A stretch of 64,000 bases of DNA from Myotis daubentonii (Eukaryota; Chordata; Mammalia; Chiroptera; Vespertilionidae), in assembly GCF_963259705.1 (NCBI RefSeq), contig NC_081851.1, positions 13,180,145 through 13,244,144 on the forward strand. Reading direction: 5' to 3'. Position numbers and translations under genes: made by a program. This document shows, one piece after another, positions 23,458 to 34,608 of this stretch. Numbering within the stretch: position 1 is the first letter of the stretch; each line of letters begins with the position of its first letter. The notes under the pieces are model-generated. The model was not told where the DNA came from. It did not search any database and worked only from the letters and a program-made list of their open reading frames with translations.

Positions 23458-23883
23458 TGAAAGGACAGAGCAGGACTGATGGCTGTGTCCTTAACCCCTC
23501 TTCCAGGAAAAAGCCTCAGGGTGTATCAGTTACTCGGCCTACCCTTATCTCGGCCAATGGGAAAGCGGGGGAAACTAGCCCAAGGCCAAAAGTATGCTGC
23601 CCCCCCCCCCCCGTCTTTGTGTAACCAGACACTAGCTGCACCCTGCCCTTGCTTCACTACCCCCCCCCCTCACTCAACCAACCAGAATCGGCCAAATCAG
23701 TGCCCACCCCCTGACCCCAAGCCCTATAAATTCTTTGTTCTCTTGGGATTCCGGGCTCTCTCTTGCACCCAGTAATGGAGGCAAGGGGGGGACCAAGCGA
23801 GCTTGTATAGGAGACCCTCGGCTTTTGCATCGGACTGGCTCCCTGGCGTGGTTTTTTGGGGATCTTGAAATCTGGGCATAACA
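23458..23883 (+). mobile_element. solo LTR, gammaretrovirus-like ERV
   Basis: It starts TG and ends CA, 426 bp long, flanked by a perfect 4-bp duplication ATAC (23454-23457 and 23884-23887); 4 bp is the size used by gammaretroviruses. A CCTATAAA TATA box lies near 23723. A U5-like run (gcatcggactggctccctgg, then ttttttggggatcttgaa) leads to the end. No primer site or viral genes follow, so it is a recombined solo LTR. Confidence 0.85.
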
Positions 23884-24144
23884 ATACTAATCAGCACAAA
23901 GTGGTCATTGTTCTGTGCAGGCGATTCTTTAATTACCGATTCTGTGGCTTCCTCTCAGAGTTAATAAGTTGGTTAACCCTTGACTAGAACATAGGAAGGC
24001 CGGCTGGATTTTGTGGGTGTTTGGTGTAAGTTTTATAAGGCACTGTGGGGTGCACAGTCCTTCTCTGCCAGGGGCTGTACCCCCCGTGGAAGCCGGGTAG
24101 TAGACAAAGAGGACATGAGAAGACAGAGGCATATAGGAGAGTCT

Positions 24145-24345
24145 TTTTAAAAAAATATTTTCATTTTTTTACGTAGAGGAAGGGAGAGAGATAGAGAGTT
24201 AGAAACATCATGAGAGAGAAACATCGATCAGCTGCCTCCTGCAAACCCCCTACTGGGGATGTGCTTGCAACCAAGGTACATGCCCTGGACTGGGACCCTC
24301 AGTCCGCAGGCTGTTCTCTATCCATTGAGCCAAACCGGTTAGGGC
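24145..24345 (-). mobile_element. Ves SINE with target duplication
   Basis: An antisense Ves flanked by aggagagtct on both sides (24135-24144 and 24346-24355). A few bases are lost in the B-box region. Confidence 0.93.
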
Positions 24346-24355
24346 AGGAGAGTCT

Positions 24356-25915
24356 CTTTTGCAGGCCATGTAGCCATTGCTAACAAGGAGCCATCAGACA
24401 AAACGGTGCTTCAAAGTAGCTTCACACAGTGGCTGCGCCAAGCAGCCCTTGCTAATACAGTAGCAAACAGGAGCCATACCAAGCAGCCACCCACCGGCTG
24501 GTTAGTAACACGTTTATACTAACTTAGACTCAAAGGCTTCCTGGCCAACAGTGACATCAGTATTTGGGTTATAGTAAGGTACCCCTGCCCAGTGTGTACA
24601 GTACAATCTCTGTGTCCTTGCTTAGATTGGCCTTGAACATCCTGATTAGGATTCTTCTGCTCAGATTGGCCTTGAACATCCGGCGTACTCTGATTAGGCT
24701 CCCACAGGCACTATCTCAGTCATGGCCCAAGTTTAAGTGTTCCCAAAACTGACTTATCAGAAGGAGGAAAAAGTGTCATGAATGTGACATAACCGTTATC
24801 TCAGGAATAACACTTAATTCACAGAAAACATAACTGCAACCCTAGAGGAGCTGCATGGGAACCACAGGCTCAGATATTTCAGCCAAGAGAGCTGCTGGTG
24901 CCAAAAAGACCTCAGAGGAGAAACGATGTCAAATTAAACTGTTTGTGATGTGAAAGCCATTTCAAACACTGTTTTTAAAGGTTGTCTAGTGCTGACATGA
25001 ATGTTTGTTTTGATATCTGAATTTGAGGATTGCAGCATAACCGCTATGCCACAAAACCGTTTTTCATATAAGAGTTGTCTGAGACAGAACTGTCATCCAA
25101 CTTATACAGTGGCCACATTTGACTGGCTGTCAGTTACTGTTCGTAGAAATGTTCTGGAAGTAAGGGGTGAGGGCTCTTTCCACCCACAGCTCATCCACTT
25201 TTTTGTAGTAATAAGCAGAACTGTAGTAGATTATGTTCTTTCAAAGCTAGAACTGTTAAGTTTGCAAACAAGCATGACTGTTCCATTGCCAGTAATTTTG
25301 TTCATGCCTTGGTCTTTTGGGTTTGCACCGGAAATTGGAATTGCTTGCAATTATATGTTTAGGTGGATTGAGGCTCAAAATTAATGATGGCATTTAATAG
25401 TTTCTTAAAGCACCAAGTGGTTCAACTTTTGATGAATTAGAAATGATATGTTGTTTTTGTTTGTTTCATTTCAATATGCCAGTGATCTGTTAGGTGTGCT
25501 TTTTAAATGTTGTTCCAGCATTTGAACAGAAATGCCCTTAAATGTTGAGAGCCATTTACTATAAAGTAAAACTTGTCTAAATCCTTAAATGTGAAATGTG
25601 GAGAAATTAGTGAGTAGTCGTAGGAAATGTAGGATCAATATTGTCAGACATAAGTGCTTATCTCTCAGCCCAGTGATTTCCTACAGTTGATTTTGTCAGC
25701 AACTAACATGTAGCTGTAATGTTAATTATGTACTGATAGTGTAAGGTAACTATGACATGGTAACTAATTACCTGAAAGAATCAGATCTGGAATGCCCTTT
25801 GATGTTATGATTACTTGTACACCTACAGTGTGATAGGATTGTATGACACTCATCTAAGGATTAATGGCTCTTCTGTAAACTTCTGATAATTTTCTTCTCG
25901 TTTTGATTCCAACAG
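24356..25915. other. unassigned; includes a 30-bp-class direct repeat
   Basis: At about 24618-24700 the phrase cagattggccttgaacatcc or a variant occurs twice, each copy followed within about 20 bases by ctgattagg. Repeated U3-like enhancers look like this, so an LTR remnant is possible but unproven. The rest, up to the ANAPC1 exon, is AT-rich and without recognisable genes. Confidence 0.35.
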
Positions 25916-27787
25916 CTGGCCAGAATGTGATTGAATTCATACAGAAATAATATTGATATCTGAAAGCCATGTTGAACTTCTCTGAAGAAAGGGCAACAAT
26001 GATTGCAGCTGGGGATTTGCAGGAATTTGTTCCTTTTGGTCGAGACCACTGCAGACACCACCCTAATGCTTTGAACCTTCAGCTTCGGCAGCTGCAGCCA
26101 GCCTCTGAGTTGTGGTCCTCTGATGGTGCTGCTGGCTTGGTGGGATCCCTGCAGGAGGTTACAATCCACGAAAAACAGGTTTTATCAAGATTCTCAGTTT
26201 GATTTTGAAATGTAGAGAGATTCGATCTACTTGTAATTTAAAGCTACCCAGATGCAACTGAGAAATGAGTATGATGCTACTTCTAGGGTATAGGTTAAGA
26301 TTTGGTAATTTTTATGAAAGCTAAAAATAATGACCTTAATTGTATTATAGTGATATGGCTGTTTAGACATATAACTCAGGGATTTATAATGAGAGTCACT
26401 ATGATTATGGTCCATTTAAATCTCTTTTTCTTCACTTAGTATTGGGACCAGATTTCATGTTATTTGATGGTTAGATAGTCAAGTTAGCAATGGTCCCTGC
26501 TGCCAGAAACTTACATGTTTCTAGAGGAGAAAAGAAATGCCACATAAGTAGATACAGTACTAGTTTTTAAATAGGGGAATGAGAAGTAAGTGCATGTTAA
26601 ACAGTCAATCTTTCTCATCTTAATTCCATTTCTGTATCCCTTTTGGGATACCAAAATTTCCAGGAGCGGAAGTCTGTAGTTAGGAATCCAAACCTTTCAC
26701 TGCCCTGTTCATTTTGATGGTTGGCACAAGGGCAGGAAGGTGAATGTATATGCAGTTGTGAAGCAGGGAAGTCTGCATGGTGGGTAAGCTCCCCCAGTGT
26801 CCCATGTGCACTTCACTGCCCCCTCTGCTTCACCCCCCATATGCTTAATATGTCTTTAGTCTCCCAAGAATGTTGGTTTAATTTTTGGATATATAGGTAA
26901 GGTATAGTTTTTGTTTCTTTATGTTTTTGGCAGCATAAAATGGTAATGTAATAATAAAATACTTAATATAGAGAATTCTTGAGGTAAATTCCCATTTTTG
27001 AAATCCTGTAAGATACAGTATGATACATGCACCCACACCCCCTCCTCTGTTAATCAGTGGCACCAAACCTAAGAGTTGGGCTTGGCCTGAGTTTTACTCC
27101 ACAGACAGAGCAGGAGACTTGTATCTGGATTGCTGTTCAATTTTAATTAATAAATCTTGCTCCATAATGTTGCAAAAGAAACAAAAACCGCTTAAACATG
27201 TCTTACGTATGTAAATTTTTAAGGAAAGCTGGCAGTTAAGGAGAGGTGGAAGTGAAATTGGAGAAGTGGATTATGACGAGGAACTATATGTGGCTGGAAA
27301 TATGGTGATCTGGAGCAAAGGAAGTAAAAGCAGGCATTGGCTCTTTACAATGCCTTTACAATTGATAGTCCTGTTCAACAGGTGAGTTGATTTGAATTTT
27401 AGTATTTGATTAATTATTGAGTAATTTTTTAAAAAACAAAGCTTTTATCCTAAAATTTAACAGAAATAATAAAAACAATATATAATGATTCCAGTAGCTA
27501 GATGTATGTTTTAACATGTAGTGAAGATAATGGTAGGGAAATAAACATTTCATTTATTTTCTATATCATCATTTTTTGCACTGTTCTTTGTCAATTTCAT
27601 GGTAATGTTTAAACACTTGAGTAATTCAATTAGTTATTGCCAAAAAAATTTATAAGACTTAAATTTAAGGGTATAAGAATATATTTGAACATTATTATAT
27701 TTGGTTGCAAAGTGTTGAATAAATAAAAATCAAGTTCATAGTAAAAATACTCAGAGAGTAAGGGAAAGGAAAAAAAAATCTAATTTG

Positions 27788-29332
27788 CTGTCATTGCACA
27801 TGCTTGGGTTGCACTCAGGGGGCAGACTCAGTGAGCACCAAAGCCCCATTGAAGCCAGTCTTGCCCCAGAGGGGTGTGTCCAGCACAGAAGTTCTCCCTC
27901 TGCAGACACAGCTGATTCTCACAGCCAATTGGCCTGGAGGTCAATTCCTCCCAGTGATAACTACAACAATCAAGGCTTAACTACAACAAGACTGTGCACA
28001 AAGACCACAAGGGGGTGCACCTAGAGTGTCCTCAGGTAATTGGGGAGGCTCAACCACTGGGCCCTAGTGGACACTCAGCACAGAAAACCACTTTATCAAC
28101 ACAGGGAAGCATAAAAATGCGGAGACAAAGAAGAAGGACACAAATGATAGAAATGGAGGAATGCAAACTACTGGATATAGAGTTCAAAACCACACTTTTA
28201 AGGTTTTTCAAGAATTTTCTAGAAACTGCCGATAAACTTAATGAGATCTACAAGAAATCTAAGAAGACCCTCGAGGTTGCGATAAAGGGCCAACTAGAAA
28301 TTAAGCATACACTGACTGAAATAAAGAATATTATACAGACTCCCAACAGCAGACTAGAGGATTGCAAGAATCAAGTCAACGATTTGAAACACATAGAAGC
28401 AAAAAACACTCAACCAGAAAAGCAAAATGAAAAAAGAATCCAAAAATACGAAGATAGTGTAAGGAGCCAATGGGATAGCTTCAAGCATACCAACATCCGA
28501 ATTATAGGGGTGCCAGAAAAGAGAGAGAGCAAGATATTGAAAACCTATTTGAAGAAATAATGACAGAAAACTTCCCCTACCTGGTGAAAGAAATAGACTT
28601 ACAAGTCCAGGAAGCACAGAGAACCCCAAACAAAAGGAATCCAAAGAGGACCACACCAAGACACATCATAATTAAAATGCCAAGAGCAAAAGACAAAGAG
28701 AGAATCTTAAAAGCAGCAAGAGAAAGAAACTCAGTTACCTACAAGGGAGTGCCCATATGACTGTCAGCTGATTTCTCAACAGAAACTTTGCAGTCCAGAA
28801 GGGAGTGGCAAGAAATATTCAAAGTGATGAATGTCAAGACCCTACAACCAAGATGACTTTATCCAGCAAAGCTATCATTCAGAATTGAAGATCAGATAAA
28901 GAGCTTCACAGATAAGGAAAAGCTAAAGGAGTTCATCACCACCAAACCAGTATTATATGAAATGCTGAAAGGTATCCTTCAAGAAGAGGAAGAAGAAGAA
29001 AAAGGTAAAGATACAAATTTTGAACACCAAATACACATCTATCAACAAGTGAATCTGAAAATCAAGTGAATAATCTGATGAACAGAATGAACTGGTGATT
29101 ATAATAGAATCAGGGGCATAGAAAGCGAGCGGACTGGCTATTCTTGGGGGGCAAAGGGGTGAGGGGGATGTGGGAAGAGACTGGACAAAAATTGCGCACC
29201 TATGGATGAGGACAGTGGATGGGGAGTGAGGGAGGAGGCTGGGGTGGGAACTGGGTGGAGGGGAGTTAGGGGGGAAAAAAGAGGAACAAATGTAATAATC
29301 TCAACAATAAAGATGTAATTAATAAATAAAAA
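27788..29332 (+). mobile_element. HAL1 (half-L1: 5' UTR, ORF1, 3' UTR, no ORF2)
   Basis: A 5' leader of about 330 bases leads to an ORF1 start at 28117 (MRRQRRRTQMIEMEECKLLD). A coiled-coil part follows, then the L1 ORF1p RNA-binding core (NIRIIGVPEKRE, after a frameshift NLFEEIMTENF, then EAQRTPNK, IIIKMPRAKDKERILKAARE) and its C-terminal domain (LYPAKLSFRIEDQIKSF). It then passes straight to a G-rich 3' UTR ending aatgtaataatctcaaca plus an A-rich tail. No ORF2 sequence is present. One frameshift near 28530 and a TGA near 28759 make it inactive. It lies in the intron after the second coding ANAPC1 exon. Confidence 0.88.
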
Positions 29333-29737
29333 AGAACAGTTGTAAAAAGCAAAAAAAAAAAAAAAAACAAGAGTCATAGAGGGGGAAAAAGGTGGGGCCT
29401 ATTCTAGGTTAAAAGAGACTAAAGGACATCACCAAATGCAATATTTTTTGCACCATTTTGAATGAACTTTGAGTCCTGGTTCTAGAAAATTATCTTAAAA
29501 AAACATTTTGGGGAAATTTTGAAAAAGTTGCAAATGGACTGAATATTAGGTGATGTTAGAAAAATTTTTTCTTAGGCAAGATGATGGTTTTGTCGTGTAT
29601 AGGAGAGAATATTTATTTGGGGGAAATGCATGAGGAAGTCATGATGTGGGGGATTTTCAGGTAGTCAGCATCCCCCAGTCAAATCCCTCACATGCACATA
29701 AGCAGATATGGCATAATGGTAACCACAGTTAGATTTA
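29333..29737. other. A-run and unassigned intron sequence
   Basis: An A-run at 29351-29368 is followed by unassigned sequence of the ANAPC1-derived intron. Confidence 0.35.
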
Positions 29738-29982
29738 TTTGTTTATTTTTAAAACATTTTTTATTGATTTTAGGGAGGAAGGGAGAGGGAGAGAGAGAGA
29801 GAGAGGAACATCAGTAACATCAATGGTAAGAAGAGAATCATTGATTGGCTGCCTCCTGCATGCCCACTACTAGGGATTGAGCCCGCAACCTGGGTATGTG
29901 CCCTTGACTGGAATCAAACCCAGGAGCAGTCCGCAGGCCGATGCCCTAACCACTGAGCCAAACCAGCTAGGCCTTAACAACT
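29738..29982 (-). mobile_element. Ves SINE with target duplication
   Basis: A full antisense Ves flanked by gttagattta (29728-29737 and 29983-29992). Confidence 0.93.
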
Positions 29983-30334
29983 GTTAGATTTAGATGAAAC
30001 AGGTGTTCACTGTATTATTTCACCTTTTCTTACTGAATAATTTTAGAATAAAAAGTTTTGGGGCGGGGGAGAATATATTTATAGCAGTTGATTTAATTAT
30101 TGGGCTATTGACAAGAGATTTCAAGACTTTTTGACTAATGTTAAATTCCTTAGTGGTAAGCACTGCAATCTTGGTACCTGGACATTGCTTTTTTGTGTTT
30201 TCCCCCATTAACTGTTTCCTGATGAACATTGTACCCTTCTAACAATATACTGGGAATGATAAACTGAATTATTCCTAAACTTGAGGGCATGTGTAAAAGT
30301 ATTTCTGTCCAGGAGTGTTGAAGCCAGTGACCAT

Positions 30335-30553
30335 GTTTTAAAAAATATATTTATTGATTTCAGAGAGGAAGGGAGAGGGATAGAAAGATAGAAACATCAA
30401 TGATGAGAGAGAATCATTGATCGGCTGCCTCCTGCACCCCCCCTACTGGGGATTGAGCCCGCAACCCGGGCATGTGCCCTTGACTGGAATCGAACCTGGG
30501 ACCCTTCAGTCTACAGGCTAATGCTCTATCCACTGAGCCAAACCAGCTAGGGC
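30335..30553 (-). mobile_element. Ves SINE, young, with target duplication
   Basis: Close to the Ves consensus (ctactggggattgagcccgc, gggcatgtgcccttgactgg, ccactgagccaaaccagct). Flanked by gccagtgaccat on both sides (30323-30334 and 30554-30565). Confidence 0.96.
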
Positions 30554-30664
30554 GCCAGTGACCATTTTGATGATATTTCCGCCCCGCCCTCCCCCCCCTC
30601 CATGTAACCATATGGTTAGTGTAGTTGTGAAAGTGGCATGACGATATCCAACAAGTGTTTGGTG

Positions 30665-30883
30665 TTTTTTTTTTAATATGTATTTTTATTTTTCAGAGAG
30701 GAAGGGAGAGGGAGAGAGAGATAGAAACATCAATGATGAGAGAGAATCATTGATTGGCTGCCTCCTGCACAACCCACACTGGGGATCGAGGCTGCAACTC
30801 AAACATATGCCCTAACATGGAACCAAACTGTGACCTCCTGGTTCATTGGTCAATGCTTAACCACAGAGCCATGCTGGCGGGTC
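30665..30883 (-). mobile_element. Ves SINE
   Basis: An antisense Ves of the subtype with the gtgacctcctggttcattgg head; a T-run at the tail end. Confidence 0.93.
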
Positions 30884-31659
30884 TCAAACTAATTCTTTGC
30901 TTCTATGTTTCCATCTTAAATTCTCCAAAGGATGATTGCATGTTTACTAGATTCCATGGATGTGCAGTTAGATGAATTGTCTCTTTTGTCTCCTTTATCT
31001 TAAGATTGCTTGTAAATAGAGCGATAAGATTTTTAATTTCAGTCATTTTGGTCTGGAAAACATATTGTTCTTTAGTCTTCTTACTATATGGGGGAAGATA
31101 TTTTATATTTTGGTTAGGAATCAATACCAGGTGTATGTGACTCAGATTTAGTTGAATGAATAAAAACAGATAACTAAAATGCTGTATGCAGATAAATTAA
31201 AATGCCATGTAATACCTGTGTGTCCACAGTGTGGTGAGAGTCAGGGGACTGGCTCTGAAGGAAGGATTTCTCAAAGAAGTTGCTGTTTGAACTGGAAGTT
31301 GGGAAAAGAAGGGCATTCTAGGCAGAGCGAATCAGCCAAATGATTTATGGAAAAACATGTTTTCTAAGTTCAGAATGGATGTACACAGGGTTTGGGTGTG
31401 GAGAGATGCTTGCAGGTGCTGAGTGGATCCAAACTGAAGGGCCTTGTTTGTACCTGGGAACTTGAAATTTAAACTGTACACAGAAGGAGCCTGTCAAGGA
31501 TGTTAAAATGGAAAGTACATCTTCAGTTCTGTATTTTGAGAAGATATGACTTTGGTGGCAGTGTGTAGGATGTGTAGTATTGGCTGGAGAGTAGAGGGAC
31601 TGTTGTCAAGGATACTGTTCTATGATAGTTCAGGGGGAAAAGATTGGCTCTGAAGAGAG

Positions 31660-31845
31660 AAGACAGAGATGAGAGACAGAGCTGGGGGAATGTGCAAGTC
31701 CTGAGACATCAGGAGTAAGGGAGAGTATGAAAATTCTATTGGGGTGGGGATGGGAGTGGCCCGGAAGAGATTAATGCGGGGAAAGGAGGACCTATGTAAT
31801 ACTTTCAACAATATAGATTTAAAAAATAAAAATAAAATACTATCT
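31660..31845 (+). mobile_element. L1/HAL1 3'-end fragment
   Basis: The 3' UTR ends gacctatgtaatactttcaa then caatatag and an A-rich tail, very like the HAL1 3' end at 29.3 kb. Only the tail is present. Confidence 0.65.
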
Positions 31846-31984
31846 GCTTTTAGAGACTTGGAGGATGGGATTTCATAAATGGAAGCTGAGTCAATAATAG
31901 GTACAGCATAGATTTGGGACATTTCAGGTGGGAGTGCAGCTCTAATGCCGGTTTTTCCTAAATTCAACAACCACAGATCAGACA

Positions 31985-33125
31985 ATTAAATTTAAAACTG
32001 GACAGAGGGCTTGAACGGACATTTCTCTAAATGGCCAATGAGCACATGAAACAGTGCTCAGCATGTTTAATCATTAGGCAAATGCAAATCAAAACCACAG
32101 TGAGATACCATGTCATACCTACTGAGATGACTGATATATTAAACAATGAAAAAAATAAGTGAGGATGTTGAAACTGGAACCCTGTGATTACTGGTGGAAA
32201 AGTAAAAAAATGCCACTACGGGAAACCATTTGCTGTTTCTCAAAATATTAAACCTAGGCAGGGTGGAGGGGATCAATGGGGGATAGAAAGGGACATCTAT
32301 AATAATTTCAACAATAAATTTCAAGATAAATTAGCGGGGGGGGCGGGGGGGTTAGTTAAACCTAGAATTACCATATGATCCAACAATTCCCCTTTTGAGT
32401 ATATATACACAAAAGACAGAAGCATTGATCAGATGCTCAACCCTCAGAGGGAACATAGGGGAGGGTGCGGGTAAGGGATAGAGGTCAACCAAAGGACTTG
32501 TATACATGTATATAAGCATAACCAATGGACACAGACCCAGGGGAGTGAGTTCATGAACGGGAGTGGGATGGGGGGCAATGGGGGGATGAGGACATATGTA
32601 ATAGCTTAATAAAAAAAATGTTGAAATAAAAAGAAAAGATTTGAAAGCAGGGACTCAGTCGAACACCAGTGTTCATAGCAGCATTATTCACAATAGTTGA
32701 AATTGGAAACAACCCCAGTGTGTATGGAGAGATGACTGGATATACAATATGTGGTATATGCCTACAATGAAATATTTAGCCTTTAAAATGAAGGAAATTC
32801 TGAGATGTGCTACAACATGGATGAACCTTGAGGATGTTATACCCAACATAACATAAATACTATATAATTCCACCTTCATGGGGTACTTTGCTTCGAATAG
32901 GTAAATTCATAAGGACAGAAAATATAATAGAAGCTGAGGGAGGGAGAAAGGGGGAGTTGTTGAATTGGCAGTTTCTGTTTGGGATAATGGAAAAGTTCTG
33001 GAAATGGATAGCATTGAGGTTACACAACTTTATGAATGAATGTATTTAATGGTACTGAATTTGTACACCACAAAATGGTTAAAATGGTAAATTTTACATT
33101 ATGTATATTTAAGCACAATTAAAAA
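31985..33125 (+). mobile_element. old L1 3' portion, interrupted by two younger tails
   Basis: Diverged L1 ORF2 end and 3' UTR: aatggccaatgagcacatga, agataccatgtcatacct, then accatatgatccaacaattc, catagcagcattattcacaa, and a 3' UTR running to about 33125. Two foreign L1-type tails interrupt it, at about 32258-32332 (ending caacaataaatttcaa) and 32405-32637 (ggtcaaccaaaggacttgta, accaatggacacaga, catatgtaatagctta). Confidence 0.8.
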
Positions 33126-34074
33126 ACCCATAAAATACCATTAAATAATTTCAAGTGATTGTTAGGCATGCTAGTGAAAGTTGAATGGCATTTCCTAGTT
33201 TATGTTTTGCAAGATGAAAGGGAAAGTTTAGTTTTTCTAAAGATTTTTTTCTGACTGTCTAAGAATGATAAGATCATTAAGAAACCTGTAGGTTATGAAT
33301 AGCTCTTCTGGTAATCTCTAGTTTTATAAAGGACATAAGGTCAATACAGGTTGAGCCACGGTTTGAGGTCACTTTTGTGGCAAGGCTTCTATCTAGTAGA
33401 TTTTTAAATTTTTGTCTACTCTTTTCTTAAAATTTATTTACACACATAGTTTATCTTTTCGTATAATATTTATCATTAATTTGTTTAATTTTATTTTACC
33501 TTTTTTAGTTCCCATGGTGCATGTGTTGAGCTGGTGAGAAGATAGTATATAGCTATATGTCATAATTATTTATTTATTTTTAAAATCTTTCCTTTTGAAA
33601 GTATTATAGATGTCCCCCCTTTTTTATTGTCCCCTTCTAGCTCACCACAATTCTTATTTAGATATTATTTGTTAATAGGCTATTATTTAGATGCAATTCT
33701 TATATAAGCATTTTGTTTTAATTTTAGGCATTTATCATATCACAGGGTAAGTCTGAAAAAGCCTACAATAAGTTTCTTTTTGGAATTTTATTGAACTTTT
33801 TTATTCCAAATGTATACCTCTTTTTTTCTTGTTCAAAACAAAATGAATAATTGTGGTTTTGTCTAAGCATTTTTATATTATTCATTAAAGGAAGAGTCCC
33901 ACATCTCTTTCTGGAGAAGGTGCTGTGGAGACTATGGAAATGACAACAAAGAGCCTCAAATCTCGTGGAGAAAGTGCTTTGGAGACTGGACATGACAACA
34001 GAGGATTTAGAAGATCACTAAAGTCATTTAGGTGTTTTGATATTCCTTTCATTTTCCAGCATTGTGATTACTTA

Positions 34075-34290
34075 ATTTTTAAAATGTTTTAATTGATTTT
34101 AGGGACAGGAAGGGGGAGGGAGAGAGAGAGAAATATCCTTGATGAGAGAGAATCATCAGTTGGCTGCCTCCTGCACACTCCCTCCTGGGAATAAAACCAG
34201 AAACCTGGGCATGTGCCCTGGTCAGGAATTGAACCATGACCTCTTGGTTCATGGATTGATGCTCAACCACTGATCCACACCTGCTGGGCC
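34075..34290 (-). mobile_element. Ves SINE
   Basis: An antisense Ves (ttggctgcctcctgcacac, gggcatgtgccctggtcagg, ctgatccacacctgctggg). Confidence 0.92.
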
Positions 34291-34383
34291 AGCATTGGGA
34301 TTTTTTTTTCATATTCTTAGATCAACTTAATGTGAAAATGGAACTTGAATTGCTTTAAATGAATTTTGTTTTATTGTTTAAAG

Positions 34384-34608
34384 CAGCGGTTCTCAACCTG
34401 TGGGTCGTGAGCCCTTTAGGGGTCGAATGACCCTTTCACAGGGGTCGCCTAATACCATGGGAAAACACATATATAATTGCATATTGTTTTTGTGATTAAT
34501 AACTATGCTTTAATTATGTTTAATTTGTAACAGTGAAATTGGGGGTCAACATAACATGAGGAACTATATTAAAGGGTCGCGGCATTAGGAAGGTTGAGTT
34601 TAACACTG
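34384..34608. mobile_element. complete non-autonomous hAT element with 8-bp target duplication
   Basis: The left end is cagcggttctcaacctg and the right end ggttgagtttaacactg (inverted repeats). Both flanks are GTTTAAAG (34376-34383 and 34609-34616), a perfect 8-bp duplication as expected of hAT. It is 225 bp with no coding capacity. Confidence 0.96.

Noticed and set aside
25001..25384. 127-codon plus-strand open frame before the first ANAPC1 exon
   Set aside because: AT-rich, no recognisable motif or splice sites, and no relation to ANAPC1 protein sequence.
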